Shown piece by piece: positions 26,396 to 36,359 of a stretch of 64,000 bases of DNA; within the stretch, counting starts at the first letter, position 1, and each line of letters opens with the position of its first letter. The notes beneath the pieces are model-generated. The model was given only the letters and a program-made list of their open reading frames with translations. It was not told the DNA's origin and ran no database searches. This DNA is from Nitrospirota bacterium (GTDB lineage Bacteria > Nitrospirota > Nitrospiria > Nitrospirales > Nitrospiraceae). The stretch is taken from the NCBI GenBank assembly GCA_040755395.1, contig JBFMAX010000008.1, positions 62,001-126,000 on the forward strand. The letters are read 5' to 3'. The position numbers and the translations under genes were made by a program.

Positions 26396-27907
26396 CTAGA
26401 CTGTCGTTCCGCCCCACAGAAACCGCCGAATGCGCTCGGTCAACGACCGCGTCTGATTCGCCACCGCGATGGTGGCGCCTTCTCGGGCGAGTTGCTCCTT
26501 GGCGGCGGCAGTCGCCAGTTGGCGGCGAGCGACCACTTCGCCGATCCGGTCGATCACTCGGCCGTCCTCTTGCGCCACCCGACTGAGTCCTTGCTTGCCG
26601 ACGACCACGACCCGTAGCGGCGTCGCCGCCACAACCGTCGCCGAACGGGGCTCTCCCGTCAGCAACGACATTTCTCCGAAAAACTGGCCCTTCTGGAGCG
26701 TGGCCACCGTCATGCTTCGACCATCTTGCTGGAGGCGGACCTCGGCCGTACCGTCTAAAATGATGTAGAGTTCCTGACCGGCTTCGCCCTGCCGGACCAC
26801 CCGCTCGCCAGGCAAAAATTTCTGGATCGTCGCGTCTCTGGCGAGAACCTCGATTTGTTCAGGAGCCAACACCGCCAGAAAATCCACCGCGGCGAGATGG
26901 CTGACGATCTGGTCCGACTGCCGCGTCATTTGTTCAGGCGCCGCCCCGGCCTGCGTATGAACCACACGCTGCGGGAATGGAATCTCGATGCCGTTGCGCT
27001 GAAACGCGTTCCACACATAGGTCCGCACCTGGCTCTCGATCAAGGGGCGCAGGGAATAGTCGTCGACCGAAAATCGCAACCGATATTGCACGCCGGAATC
27101 GTTGAACGAGGACACCAGCGCAACCGGTTTGGGCTCGGGCAAGACCCCTTCCACCGCCAAGGCGGCTTCGACCAGCACGGCGCACACCTGGCTCGGAGGC
27201 GTGCGATAGGCGGCCTCGACCGTCACCGAGCAGATGTGCGCCGTCGTGGGGCGGCTGTAATTGATCAGCCCGGCCTGAATCACCGCGTTGTTGGGCATGG
27301 CGACGTGATCGTGCTCGCGCGTCAGCAACGTGAGATGGCCGAATCCGATGTCGGTCACCAACCCCTCTCGGTCGAGCACGGAAATCCAGTCGCCCACCCG
27401 CACCATCTTGCCCAACGCGATTCCGGAAAAGAACCGCACCAACGTGTCCCGAAGTGCGACGCCTACCACGGCGGTGGCGACCGTGGGCAACGCCACCAGC
27501 GCGATGACGTTGATGTTCATCACCAGCCGGAGAATGACGAGGGTGGCCGCCGTCAGCCCCGTAAAGAGAATCAGCGTTCGCACGACATCGGGAATGTAGG
27601 TCCCCTTCCGACCGATCAGGTAATCCCCGATGACGAACAGATCGATCGCTTTCAACAGAAGAAACGAAGCCCCGCAGTAAGCTCCCACCTCTATCCAGTT
27701 GAGGACGGTTTGTGGAGGCGAAGGCGTCACGCCGCTGGTGAACACCAATGCTGCGTCAGCCAGCACGGCCGTGGTGCCGGCGACGATAAAGACCGCCGGG
27801 GGAAGCGTCTTCTCCCGCCTGCGCGCGAGATAGGCGAGCCCGACGACGACCGCGATCACGCCGGCGGTCGTGAGAACGATTTTGATGAGCAGAAGTCCAA
27901 GGCTCAC
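26396..27907 (-). CDS. MscS-family channel with C-terminal cyclic-nucleotide-binding domain
   Basis: From GTG 27907 the product is 503 aa; an upstream ATG at 27994 would add 29 poorly structured residues and overlap the rel gene. Four to five membrane helices precede the MscS core (LPTVATAVVGVALRDTLVRF, then VGDWISVLDREGLVTDIGFG). A cNMP-binding/CRP-like domain follows about residues 345-460 (FFGEMSLLTGEPRSATVVA). This gated-channel architecture suggests osmotic or ion flux controlled by a cyclic nucleotide. Confidence 0.87.
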   Translation of the reverse strand: MSLGLLLIKIVLTTAGVIAVVVGLAYLARRREKTLPPAVFIVAGTTAVLADAALVFTSGVTPSPPQTVLNWIEVGAYCGASFLLLKAIDLFVIGDYLIGRKGTYIPDVVRTLILFTGLTAATLVILRLVMNINVIALVALPTVATAVVGVALRDTLVRFFSGIALGKMVRVGDWISVLDREGLVTDIGFGHLTLLTREHDHVAMPNNAVIQAGLINYSRPTTAHICSVTVEAAYRTPPSQVCAVLVEAALAVEGVLPEPKPVALVSSFNDSGVQYRLRFSVDDYSLRPLIESQVRTYVWNAFQRNGIEIPFPQRVVHTQAGAAPEQMTRQSDQIVSHLAAVDFLAVLAPEQIEVLARDATIQKFLPGERVVRQGEAGQELYIILDGTAEVRLQQDGRSMTVATLQKGQFFGEMSLLTGEPRSATVVAATPLRVVVVGKQGLSRVAQEDGRVIDRIGEVVARRQLATAAAKEQLAREGATIAVANQTRSLTERIRRFLWGGTTV

Positions 27908-27968
27908 GGTTGGTTTATCCTGACCGACTCCGATCGAGATCCTCAGCGAAGGGCCGGGCTGGTGCAGC

Positions 27969-30149
27969 TCACCGCTCCTGCCATGCTCGGACACGCCTGG
28001 CGGTGATGACGCCGTCCACCCGCTCGATGGCCTTCAGCACCCGGCTGAGGTGGGTCGTATCGGTGACCTCGATCACGAAATCCAGCACCGCCTTCCGATC
28101 TTCGCGCGTCGTGATTTCGGCCCGGCTGATGTTGGCCTGGCACTCCGCGATCGACGACGAGACATTCGCCAATACGCCGGTCTTGTCTACGGCGATGACC
28201 GACACCTTGACTGCATGCGTGCCGGTCGCGGTCGTATCCCATTCCACTTCCACCAACCGATCTCGGTCGTAATCCAGCGCCTCGAGATTGGGACAATCCA
28301 CCGTATGGATCGTCAGCCCGCGACCGCGGGTGATGTAGCCGAGAATGCGATCCCCGGGAACCGGGTTGCAGCAACGTGAGAGCTGCATGAGCAGATCCCG
28401 CGCGCCCTTGACCTTGACGCCTTTGTCGTCGGCTCTCCCGGCGACCGGCTTCGACACCGGCGGTCCTTCCGCTTGCGCGATGGTCTCGGCCCCCGCGGAG
28501 GACGGGAGCAGCTTGCTCACCACCTGTGCGGTCGCCAGATGCCCGTATCCGACCGCCGCAGCCAGCTCGTCCGTCGTTTCAAACCCGGCTTGCCGGGCCA
28601 CTTCCGACAACTGCTCCGATTTGAGCATCTGCGCCGGCGCCAAACCGTGCCGGCGGAATTCCGCCTCGAGCAGCCGCCGGCCGATCTCGACGCTGCGTTT
28701 TTGCTCCTCGGCTTTGAGCCAATGCTTGATCTTCGTCTTGGCGCGCGACGTGCGGACAAACTTGAGCCAATCCTTGTGCGGTGTCTGGCTGGGCGAGGTG
28801 AGGATCTCGACGGTGTCTCCACTGGTCAACTGGTGTTTGAGCGGAACAATTTTGCCGTTGACTTTGGCGCCGACGCAGTGATCTCCGATTTCGGTATGAA
28901 TGGCGTAGGCGAAGTCGACCGGCGTCGAACCTTTCGGCAGCTCCTTCACCATGCCTTTCGGGGTGAAGACATAGACGACATCGTGGAACAAGTCCAGCTT
29001 GACGGAGTCCATGAACTGCCGATTGTCCGGCAGGTCCTGATGCCACTCCACGAACTGTCGCAACCAACTGAAGACCTTGCTGTCGCGCTCGTCGATCCGG
29101 CCCTGTTCCTTGTACCGCCAATGCGCGGCGATCCCGTACTCCGCCACGCGATGCATCTCCTCGGTGCGGATCTGAAATTCCACATGCTCCCCCTTCGGTC
29201 CGACGACCGTCGTATGGAGCGACTGATACAGATTGGACTTCGGAATCGCGATATAATCTTTGAATCGGCCCGGAACGGGGCGCCAGAGCGAGTGGATCAC
29301 CCCCAACAGCGCGTAACAGTTCATCTTGGTGTCGGTGATGATGCGGAGCGCCGTCAAATCGTAGACCTCCTCGAACGAGATCGATTGTTTCTCCATCTTC
29401 TGATAGATCCCGTAGAGGTGTTTCGGCCGGCCGTACACCTCGCCCGGCAGACCGGCGTCCGCCATGGCTTTCTTCACGAGCCGGATCACTTCGTCGATGT
29501 ATTGCTGGCGATCTTCATCGCGTTTGGCCACCCGCACCCGGAGCGTCTCGTATACGTCCGGTTTGAGATGCTTGAGACACAAGTCTTCGAGTTCGTTCTT
29601 GATCCAGCCGATTCCCAGCCGGTTGGCCAACGGTGCGTAGATCTCCAGCGTCTCCTGGGCGATTTGCCGGCGCTTGGGCTCGCTCAAGTATTCCAGCGTC
29701 CGCATGTTGTGGAGTCGGTCTGCGAGCTTGATGAGAACGACGCGGATGTCGTCCGCCATCGACAACACCATCTTGCGAAAGTTCTCGGCCTGTTTTTCCT
29801 CGTAGTTCCGGAAGGAAATCTTCCCTATCTTGGTCACGCCGTCGACGAGATGGACCACCTCCTTCCCGAATTCCTGTTCCAACTCTTCGGGAGTCGCCAA
29901 GGTATCTTCGAGCGTGTCGTGGAGCAGACCGGCGACCACGGCGGCCACGTCGGTCTTGAGCGAAGTCAGCACCCCGGCCACGGCCAAAGGGTGATGGAGA
30001 TACGGCTCGCCGGATCGCCGCGTTTGGCCTTCGTGCGCTTTCGCGGAGAACTCGTAGGCTTTCCGCACGAGCGACACATCCGCGTCGGCGTGATACCCCT
30101 TCAGCCGCTCGATCAACTGTTCGATATCGGTAATCGTCTCAAACGGCAT
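27969..30149 (-). CDS. Bifunctional (p)ppGpp synthetase/hydrolase Rel/SpoT
   Basis: From ATG 30149 the 726-aa protein has all long-RSH domains. The HD hydrolase has YLHHPLAV and AGLLHDTLEDT intact. The synthetase follows (LADRLHNMRTLEYL, ITDTKMNCYALLGVIHSLW), then TGS (VYVFTPKGMVKELPKG), a zinc-finger/helical part with RCCNPVPGD, and a C-terminal ACT. Both catalytic halves look intact, so it should make and degrade the alarmone. It starts 8 bp after recJ and is probably in that operon. Confidence 0.94.
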   Translation of the reverse strand: MPFETITDIEQLIERLKGYHADADVSLVRKAYEFSAKAHEGQTRRSGEPYLHHPLAVAGVLTSLKTDVAAVVAGLLHDTLEDTLATPEELEQEFGKEVVHLVDGVTKIGKISFRNYEEKQAENFRKMVLSMADDIRVVLIKLADRLHNMRTLEYLSEPKRRQIAQETLEIYAPLANRLGIGWIKNELEDLCLKHLKPDVYETLRVRVAKRDEDRQQYIDEVIRLVKKAMADAGLPGEVYGRPKHLYGIYQKMEKQSISFEEVYDLTALRIITDTKMNCYALLGVIHSLWRPVPGRFKDYIAIPKSNLYQSLHTTVVGPKGEHVEFQIRTEEMHRVAEYGIAAHWRYKEQGRIDERDSKVFSWLRQFVEWHQDLPDNRQFMDSVKLDLFHDVVYVFTPKGMVKELPKGSTPVDFAYAIHTEIGDHCVGAKVNGKIVPLKHQLTSGDTVEILTSPSQTPHKDWLKFVRTSRAKTKIKHWLKAEEQKRSVEIGRRLLEAEFRRHGLAPAQMLKSEQLSEVARQAGFETTDELAAAVGYGHLATAQVVSKLLPSSAGAETIAQAEGPPVSKPVAGRADDKGVKVKGARDLLMQLSRCCNPVPGDRILGYITRGRGLTIHTVDCPNLEALDYDRDRLVEVEWDTTATGTHAVKVSVIAVDKTGVLANVSSSIAECQANISRAEITTREDRKAVLDFVIEVTDTTHLSRVLKAIERVDGVITARRVRAWQER

Positions 30150-30157
30150 CGTGGCGC

Positions 30158-31858
30158 TCACATTGTCTGACTGGCCTTGACATCCCTGATCCGCAACTGA
30201 ATGCGGTCCAGCCCGTTCCATCGATTGAGTTCCGGCACAAAGGCCAGGTCGACGGGCTGTCGTTGTGAAAGGCCGAGGTCGGCCAGCGAGCCCATGCGGA
30301 ATCCGATACTGTCGAAGGGAAACGACGTTCCCTGGCGAACGGTCAGCTTGAGATGCCCCTCGCCCACGACCCGCGCGTCCAGAATCGCCAGATTCCGCAC
30401 AGCCAGCGTCGGCTCCGGATTTCCCGCACCGAAGGGATGGAGCGAGCCCAATTCCCGCACCAACCGCATATCGACCTCGTTCAACCGCACTTCGGCATCC
30501 AGATGGAGAGTCGGATGCTGCGGCTCCTTTCCCGACCACTCGGCCGCCAGTTCACAGAATCTCTCACGGAAGGCGGGGAGATGTGTTTCTCTGACCGTCA
30601 GCCCGGCCGCGTTCGGGTGGCCGCCGAATGCCACCAGCAGATCGCGGCAAGCGGCGAGCGCCTGATAGAGATCGAAGCCCGGCACCGTTCTGGCCGACCC
30701 CTTCCCGATTCCCTGCCTGTCCACCGCGATCACGATCGCCGGGCGATGGAAGCGTTCAACCAAGCGGGCCGCGACGATCCCGACCACGCCGAGGTGCCAG
30801 TTCGGCGAGGCAAGCACCAGGGCCGGCGCGTCGCCCCCTTCGCCGACCGAGGCCAACGCCTCGGCCATCATGCCCTCCTCGATCTCTTGGCGCTCCCGGT
30901 TGAGCCGTTCCAGTTCTTCAGCCAGTTGCTTCGCTTCAAGCTCGGACTCCGTCGTCAACAACCGGACGCTCGTAAGCGCATGGGCCAATCTTCCCGCCGC
31001 GTTGATACGGGGCGCGAGCCGAAAGGCGACGGCGTCGGCGGTACAGTCCCGATCGATGCCGGCCGACTGCTTAAGCGCTCTGATGCCGCAACGAGCGCCG
31101 CGCGTCATCTGAGCCAGCCCTTCCCGGACGAACCCGCGATTTTCATCTTGCAACGGCACGACATCCGCCACGGTGGAGAGGGCCACCAGGTCCATCAAGG
31201 ACTCGAGCGCCACATCACCGCCGTATTTTTGTTCATAGGCTTGCACAACCTTCCACGCGAGCGCGCCGGAACACAGTCCTTTGAAGGGGTAACGTGAATC
31301 ACGCCGGTGAGGATTGAGGACGGCCAGAGCCGGTGGCATCGCTCCGTCGGTTTGATGGTGGTCGGTTACCACGACATCCAGCCCCAACGCCCGGGCCGTT
31401 GCAATTTCACGATGCGAGGTGGTCCCACAGTCCGATGTCACGACCAGCCCCACGCTTGCCTGCTGGAGTTGGCGCAGCGCCGCTTCATTGAGTCCGTAGC
31501 CTTCCCGAAGACGGTGTGGAATGTACACCAGCGCTGTCCCGCCGAGTGATCGAAAAAAGGTCAGATACAGGCTCGTGGCCGAGATGCCGTCTACATCGTA
31601 GTCGCCGTAAAAGCAGATCTTTTCGCCGTTTACCGCCGCCTGATGCAGCCGGTCCACAGCCCGTTCCATGTCCGGCAAGAGAAAGGGATCGTGAGGCGCC
31701 TGCGCGCTGGACGAGAGCCAACGGCTGGCTTCATGGGGCGTCGCCACGCCGCGAGCGAGGAGCACGGACGCAGTCACAGAAGAGATCGAGAGCGCACGGG
31801 CCAACGCGGCCCGCTGCGTCTGGCAGACATCCCTGAACACCCACCGTTTCTGGCGCAT
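30158..31858 (-). CDS. recJ: Single-stranded-DNA exonuclease RecJ
   Basis: ATG 31858 is preceded by GGAGG. The 566-aa product shows the DHH phosphoesterase motifs: CFYGDYDVDGISA (Asp86, Asp88, Asp90), TSDCGTTSHREI and VVTDHHQTDG (Asp166, His167, His168). The DHHA1 glycine-rich block FGGHPNAAGLTV is also present. RecJ degrades 5' ends of ssDNA in recombination and repair. A strong promoter is visible about 75 bp upstream. Confidence 0.93.
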   Translation of the reverse strand: MRQKRWVFRDVCQTQRAALARALSISSVTASVLLARGVATPHEASRWLSSSAQAPHDPFLLPDMERAVDRLHQAAVNGEKICFYGDYDVDGISATSLYLTFFRSLGGTALVYIPHRLREGYGLNEAALRQLQQASVGLVVTSDCGTTSHREIATARALGLDVVVTDHHQTDGAMPPALAVLNPHRRDSRYPFKGLCSGALAWKVVQAYEQKYGGDVALESLMDLVALSTVADVVPLQDENRGFVREGLAQMTRGARCGIRALKQSAGIDRDCTADAVAFRLAPRINAAGRLAHALTSVRLLTTESELEAKQLAEELERLNRERQEIEEGMMAEALASVGEGGDAPALVLASPNWHLGVVGIVAARLVERFHRPAIVIAVDRQGIGKGSARTVPGFDLYQALAACRDLLVAFGGHPNAAGLTVRETHLPAFRERFCELAAEWSGKEPQHPTLHLDAEVRLNEVDMRLVRELGSLHPFGAGNPEPTLAVRNLAILDARVVGEGHLKLTVRQGTSFPFDSIGFRMGSLADLGLSQRQPVDLAFVPELNRWNGLDRIQLRIRDVKASQTM

Positions 31859-31927
31859 TGCGCACCTCCGAGAGCGAACAGGTTTCCCGCTCACAACCCT
31901 CTGAGAACTAAAGGGAATAGCACAGGA

Positions 31928-31956
31928 ATAGTATAGAGAGCAGGAGACTTTGTCAA
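31928..31956 (-). promoter_or_regulatory. Sigma70 promoter of recJ-rel
   Basis: On the minus strand a consensus -35 TTGACA (31951-31956) and a -10 TACTAT (31928-31933) are 17 bp apart, giving a 5' leader of about 60 nt before recJ. Confidence 0.75.
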
Positions 31957-32140
31957 ACCGGCCGAAAGACCGAGTGCCGGTGTAACTTAGGTAAAAGTTC
32001 CAATCTTCCGGATGTCCCTCTGAGGACACACCCGACACGTGGAAATGACTTCGAAGAATGGAGCGGTCAGCCGGAACGAGATCGGATAAACTGGACGAGC
32101 AGCGGAACGAGATGGTGGGAGCTTTTCCGGGGCGAGCGGG

Positions 32141-32341
32141 TTATTCTCCTCCTTTCTGGACGTAGTTCTTCACGAATTCCTCCGCGTTTTCTTCGAGCAC
32201 GTCGTCGATCTCATCGACCAGCTTGTCGATGTCCTCTTTGAGTTTCTTGCCGGCTTCGACGACCTTAGGATTCGGTTTGACCTCGTCCTTCGCCTGCGGT
32301 TCCCTTTTGGTGGATTCCGGTCTCCTCTCTTGTTTCTCCAT
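32141..32341 (-). CDS. pup: Prokaryotic ubiquitin-like protein Pup
   Basis: ATG 32341 follows GGGAGGTG. The 66-aa protein is charged and low-complexity at its N-terminus, with helical segments (EAGKKLKEDIDKLVDEIDDV) and the diagnostic C-terminus KNYVQKGGE. Ending in Gly-Gly-Glu means it needs no deamidation by Dop before ligation by PafA. Pup tags proteins for the bacterial proteasome. No proteasome, Mpa/ARC, Dop or PafA gene is in the window. The gene is monocistronic, with its own promoter. Confidence 0.9.
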   Translation of the reverse strand: MEKQERRPESTKREPQAKDEVKPNPKVVEAGKKLKEDIDKLVDEIDDVLEENAEEFVKNYVQKGGE

Positions 32342-32412
32342 AGGAGCACCTCCCACGCTCCCGCGGAACAGCATCCGACGCGGTTCCGAACAGGATGCAA
32401 ATCTGATGAGTC

Positions 32413-32442
32413 ACCATACTCCAGCGCTGTTCAATCCGTCAA
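32413..32442 (-). promoter_or_regulatory. Sigma70-type promoter of pup
   Basis: A minus-strand -35 TTGACG (32437-32442) and -10 TATGGT (32413-32418) are separated by 18 bp, in the gap between hppA and pup. Confidence 0.55.
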
Positions 32443-32480
32443 GCCGATCCCTCCTTCTCGGCATGCTCGTCTCGTTTTCG

Positions 32481-34538
32481 TCAACCCACGAGCAGGGCCA
32501 CGATCAACAGCGCCACGATGTTGATGACTTTGATCATTGGATTGATCGCCGGCCCAGCCGTATCCTTGCAGGGATCGCCGACTGTGTCGCCGGTTACCGC
32601 AGCCTTGTGCGTCTCGCTGCCCTTTTTGCCTTGTTCTTCGATGTACTTCTTCGCGTTATCCCAGGCCCCTCCTCCGCTCGTCATGGAAATGGCGACAAAT
32701 AGCCCCGTGACGATGCTACCGACCAAGACCCCGCCAAGCGCTTGAGGCCCCAGGATCGCACCGACCAGAATCGGGGACACCACGGGGATCAGGCCGGGCA
32801 CCATCATCTTGCGGATCGCGGCTTGGGTGACGATGTCGACGCACGTGCCGTATTCGGGTTTCGCTGTCCCTTCCATGATCCCTTTGATGGTCCGGAATTG
32901 ACGGCGCACTTCCTCGACCACCAGACCGCCGGCTTGCCCGACCGCTTTCATGAGCATCGCCCCGAACAGGAACGGCAGCATGCCGCCCAGGAACAACCCG
33001 ACCAACACGGATGGGTTCGAGAGATCGAAGCCGCTGGACTGGCTTCCCGCCTCCACGGCTCGGGCGTACTCCGCGAAGAGCACCACCGCCGCCAAACCGG
33101 CCGACCCGATAGCATACCCCTTGGTCACCGCCTTGGTGGTATTGCCCACCGCGTCGAGCGGATCGGTAATGTTGCGCAAGTCCTTGCCGAGATGCGCCAT
33201 CTCCGCGATGCCGCCCGCATTGTCGGTGATCGGTCCGAACGCGTCGATCGCAACCACGATCCCCGCCATCGATAACATGGACACAGCCGCGACCGCGACG
33301 CCGTAAAGCCCGCCGGCCGCCGCCCCGCCGCAGACCCAATAGCTCGCCAAAATCGCGGCGGCGATCACGACGACCGGCCAGGCCGTCGCCTGCATGCCGA
33401 CCGCCAGCCCGGCGATGATATTGGTCGCATGGCCCGTTTCGCTGGCTTTGGCGATCTCCTGAACCGGTGAGAAGCTCTTGGACGTGTAATAGTCGGTAAT
33501 GAAGACCATCGCCAGGGTGACGACGAGCCCCAACAGCGCGGCCGCATAATAGTTTGCGCCGCTCACGCCGCCCATACCGTCCATCATCTTGACGGTGATC
33601 GGGTAGAACGCGACCGCTGCGATCCCGCCAGCCACGAACAGTCCCTTGTACAGCGCCGACATGATGCCGCCGCCGGGCCCGACTTTGACGAACAGGATCC
33701 CAATGATCGTCGCGAGGATCGTCATCGCGCCCAGCGCCAGCGGATAGAGGATCGGCTCCGTCTGTCCCTTGAACATCGTAAAAGCCAGCACCATGGCCGC
33801 CACCGTCGTCACCGCATAGGTCTCGAAGAGATCCGCCGCCATACCGGCGCAGTCGCCCACGTTGTCGCCGACATTGTCAGCGATGACCGCCGGATTGCGA
33901 GGATCGTCTTCCGGGATGCCCGCCTCAACTTTTCCGACGAGGTCCGCACCCACGTCCGCCGCTTTGGTGTAAATTCCTCCGCCGACCCGAGCGAAGACAG
34001 AAATGAGACTTCCTCCGAAACCCAGGCTCAGCAGCGCGTGCACCGCCTTTTCCTGACCGGCGATCGCCGACGCGATCGCGTAAAAGCCGGTGACCGCCAG
34101 CAGGCCCAACCCGATCAACAACAGCCCCGTGACCGCCCCGCCACGAAACGCGACGGTCAACGCGGAATTCAGGCCATTGTGGGCCGCTTGCGCCGTCCGC
34201 ACGTTCGCCCGCACCGCGATATTCATCCCCACATAGCCGGCCGTCGCCGACGCAGCCGCGCCAATCAGAAACCCGACCGCTGTGAGGAAACCGAACTTGT
34301 CTGACCAGAATCCCGCCGCCCACAACACGATGAACAACCCAGCCGCGACCATGCCGACCGTACGATATTGCCGGTTCAGATACGCCGCAGCGCCTTCCTG
34401 AATAGCCTGCGCGATCCGCTGCATCTCCGCGTTGCCCGCGTGGAGTTTGAAGATCCAGAATGTCAAATAGAGTCCGTAGGCGATTCCGGCCGCCGCTGCG
34501 GCGATGGCGAAGATCACGACTGCTGATGCGCTGTCCAC
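32481..34538 (-). CDS. hppA: Membrane-bound H+-translocating pyrophosphatase, K+-independent type
   Basis: The 685-aa polytopic protein has the catalytic signature block [18 protein letters not shown] followed by [18 protein letters not shown]. The ion-type motif reads [10 protein letters not shown], with Lys where K+-dependent enzymes have Ala, which marks the K+-independent class. It pumps protons using pyrophosphate made in biosynthesis, useful for an energy-limited chemolithotroph. GTG 34538 with AGGAGG upstream. A promoter is visible about 140 bp upstream. Confidence 0.93.
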   Translation of the reverse strand: MDSASAVVIFAIAAAAAGIAYGLYLTFWIFKLHAGNAEMQRIAQAIQEGAAAYLNRQYRTVGMVAAGLFIVLWAAGFWSDKFGFLTAVGFLIGAAASATAGYVGMNIAVRANVRTAQAAHNGLNSALTVAFRGGAVTGLLLIGLGLLAVTGFYAIASAIAGQEKAVHALLSLGFGGSLISVFARVGGGIYTKAADVGADLVGKVEAGIPEDDPRNPAVIADNVGDNVGDCAGMAADLFETYAVTTVAAMVLAFTMFKGQTEPILYPLALGAMTILATIIGILFVKVGPGGGIMSALYKGLFVAGGIAAVAFYPITVKMMDGMGGVSGANYYAAALLGLVVTLAMVFITDYYTSKSFSPVQEIAKASETGHATNIIAGLAVGMQATAWPVVVIAAAILASYWVCGGAAAGGLYGVAVAAVSMLSMAGIVVAIDAFGPITDNAGGIAEMAHLGKDLRNITDPLDAVGNTTKAVTKGYAIGSAGLAAVVLFAEYARAVEAGSQSSGFDLSNPSVLVGLFLGGMLPFLFGAMLMKAVGQAGGLVVEEVRRQFRTIKGIMEGTAKPEYGTCVDIVTQAAIRKMMVPGLIPVVSPILVGAILGPQALGGVLVGSIVTGLFVAISMTSGGGAWDNAKKYIEEQGKKGSETHKAAVTGDTVGDPCKDTAGPAINPMIKVINIVALLIVALLVG

Positions 34539-34677
34539 CGAACGATCCTCCTGGTTATGGGGTCATGAGAATCCCGCTCCGATCTGCGTCGCCGACGGGG
34601 AGCATTCACCGCTGAGGATGCACTGCCGACTCGGGCGGGATCGATTTTCCGTCGAAGGAAGTACAAAAAGCGGCGTC

Positions 34678-34706
34678 ATTCTATACAGAGCGAGGCAAAT
34701 GATCAA
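34678..34706 (-). promoter_or_regulatory. Sigma70-type promoter of hppA
   Basis: A minus-strand -35 TTGATC (34701-34706) and -10 TAGAAT (34678-34683) lie 17 bp apart, about 140 nt ahead of the hppA GTG, so a long 5' leader is predicted. Confidence 0.55.
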
Positions 34707-34730
34707 GAACAAAGGGGAAAGTCGGTCCGT

Positions 34731-34760
34731 TTGCGAGACGAAGAGAAAGTCTGTTATAGT
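34731..34760 (+). promoter_or_regulatory. Sigma70-type promoter of the 84-aa gene
   Basis: A -35 TTGCGA (34731-34736) and -10 TATAGT (34755-34760) with an 18-bp spacer predict a start site near 34767 and a 5' leader of only about 17 nt holding the GGAGGGG ribosome-binding site. It is divergent from the hppA promoter. Confidence 0.55.
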
Positions 34761-34783
34761 CCGCGCTTCGGAGGGGCCAATCG

Positions 34784-35038
34784 ATGGGTATCGAGCCGAA
34801 TTACATCGTCGTGGAAGGACAGACCTTCAAACAGCACAAGCTCTCGCTCGACAACCATGTGTTCAAGAACTGCACGCTGGATGACTGTGAGATTTACTAC
34901 AGTGGAGGGCCTTATGAACTGATCGACACCCACATCACCAATTCCCGCTTGATCCTCAACCAACCCGCCAAGAATATCTACTCGGCGATTCAAATTTTCA
35001 AAATGAAATCGCCCGGATCGTCGATTATAGCCGACTGA
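34784..35038 (+). CDS. Small hypothetical protein, right-handed-helix-like
   Basis: ATG 34784 follows GGAGGGG. The 84-aa protein has a pentapeptide-like rhythm (DNHVFKNCTLDDCEIYYSGG, then LIDTHITNSRLILNQP), suggesting a short beta-solenoid. There is no signal peptide, and the two Cys are not in a metal motif. I do not recognise a named family. It is isolated between divergent hppA and the convergent cytochrome block. Confidence 0.7.
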   Translation: MGIEPNYIVVEGQTFKQHKLSLDNHVFKNCTLDDCEIYYSGGPYELIDTHITNSRLILNQPAKNIYSAIQIFKMKSPGSSIIAD

Positions 35039-35046
35039 ACGCTTGC

Positions 35047-36291
35047 CTAGTCGATTTTCACCAACGGGACGTTCTGCGTCAACTTGACGATCGGGATCGG
35101 TTGGAAGACCGGGTCCTGGGCGCCTTTGGGAGATTCCGCCTCGATTCGCTGCAAGAACGCGGGTGGACCGGTCACCGGCGCGTAGTTCAGTGCGACCTCG
35201 ATGTCGAAGCTCTTGGTATCCTTGGGCGTCGGGAAGGTGAACGTCTCCACCCGGATCTCTTCCGGTTTCAGCACCGTGTCTTCCAACACCTTGACCGCCT
35301 TGAAATCGAACACCGTCTTCTCGCCTTTGGCATCCGCATACGTCCGCCCATAGACCCGCTGCTCGCTGAAGACGGTTTTGAGATTCTTGCCCTTGATCAC
35401 GAAATCCAGTACGACGCTCGCCCAGGCGGGATGGGTCGTCGGCAGATTATGCGGCACCAGACTCTGCACCGTCACCTTGACAGTAGACTTGTCGCCTTTC
35501 ACATCCGCCGACACATCCAGCTTGGCGGCCTCTTGGCGAAGTTTCCCGATCCGGCCCGGAAAGGTATGATTCGCGACCTTACGCTTGCTCTCGCCGTTGG
35601 CGGATTCCCCGATCTGTTCCGGCATATGGCAGGTTTGGCATTCCTTTCCCGATTTGACCGCCTTGCTCTGATCCCAGTTGCCCAACAAGTCGTTGCTCTT
35701 ACCGAGGTTCGCGGCGGTAGGAACCCCTTGGTGGCAATTCAGGCAGAGATCGGACTTGCGGAACAAATCCAATTCCATGGATTGGTGCGCCAGATTTTGG
35801 ACGAAATCTTTGTAAGGGCCGTAGAGCGTTTTTCCCGGTTCGTATTTGGGGACCGGCGGAAGGCTGCTTCGATCGACCTGTTTGATCAGGTGACATTGGG
35901 CGCAGCCGACTCCGTCGATCGTCGGATCGCCGGATTGCACCTGGGTGATGAACATCTGCGCCGAATCCGCAAACTCCCGTACGTGCGGGGCATGACAACG
36001 GAGGCACAGCGCTTTGTCTTTGCCCCCGGAGAACGCCAGATACTCGTCCAATGCAGCCCGGAAGGCCGGAGAATGGATGGACCGCGAGAGGGGCGACGTT
36101 TCCCATTCTTCAAAGACTCGCTCGTGGCAGCGTTTGCACTTATTGGAATTGGGGAACACCTTCTCGATGACCGCCTGCGACTTGACGGAATCCTGCGCGA
36201 CGCTAAGATCGGCCGAGTTGCCGGCTACCATAGCGCCCACTAACACCGCGCCAGCGACGCCCAGTCGCGCTACACTCCTGCTCGGAATCAC
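35047..36291 (-). CDS. Periplasmic pentahaem cytochrome c
   Basis: GTG 36291 follows AAGGGGGA. The 414-aa product has a signal peptide (ending near VAQ, residue 33) and five CxxCH motifs at 52-56, 96-100, 130-134, 183-187 and 218-222, followed by a haem-free beta-rich domain of about 190 residues. The first haem is followed by ERVFEEW, as in cytochrome c554-like proteins. It is a clear paralogue of the next cytochrome upstream (shared GVGCAQCHLI/GIGCASCHLI and LYGPY). It is the last gene of the putative nitrite-oxidation block. Confidence 0.9.
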   Translation of the reverse strand: MIPSRSVARLGVAGAVLVGAMVAGNSADLSVAQDSVKSQAVIEKVFPNSNKCKRCHERVFEEWETSPLSRSIHSPAFRAALDEYLAFSGGKDKALCLRCHAPHVREFADSAQMFITQVQSGDPTIDGVGCAQCHLIKQVDRSSLPPVPKYEPGKTLYGPYKDFVQNLAHQSMELDLFRKSDLCLNCHQGVPTAANLGKSNDLLGNWDQSKAVKSGKECQTCHMPEQIGESANGESKRKVANHTFPGRIGKLRQEAAKLDVSADVKGDKSTVKVTVQSLVPHNLPTTHPAWASVVLDFVIKGKNLKTVFSEQRVYGRTYADAKGEKTVFDFKAVKVLEDTVLKPEEIRVETFTFPTPKDTKSFDIEVALNYAPVTGPPAFLQRIEAESPKGAQDPVFQPIPIVKLTQNVPLVKID

Positions 36292-36359
36292 CGTGATCCC
36301 CCTTCTTCGGTAGAGCGCTCGTGGAACTTTCTTCTAGCTTTTGTCGGATGCGACGCGAC

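Noticed and set aside
28473-30170. 565-codon plus-strand open frame opposite rel
   Set aside because: Antisense shadow of a conserved alarmone enzyme; His/Arg-rich low-information translation.
31859-32140. Gap between recJ and pup
   Set aside because: I see only the recJ promoter (31928-31956) and no coding or structured RNA signal in the rest.
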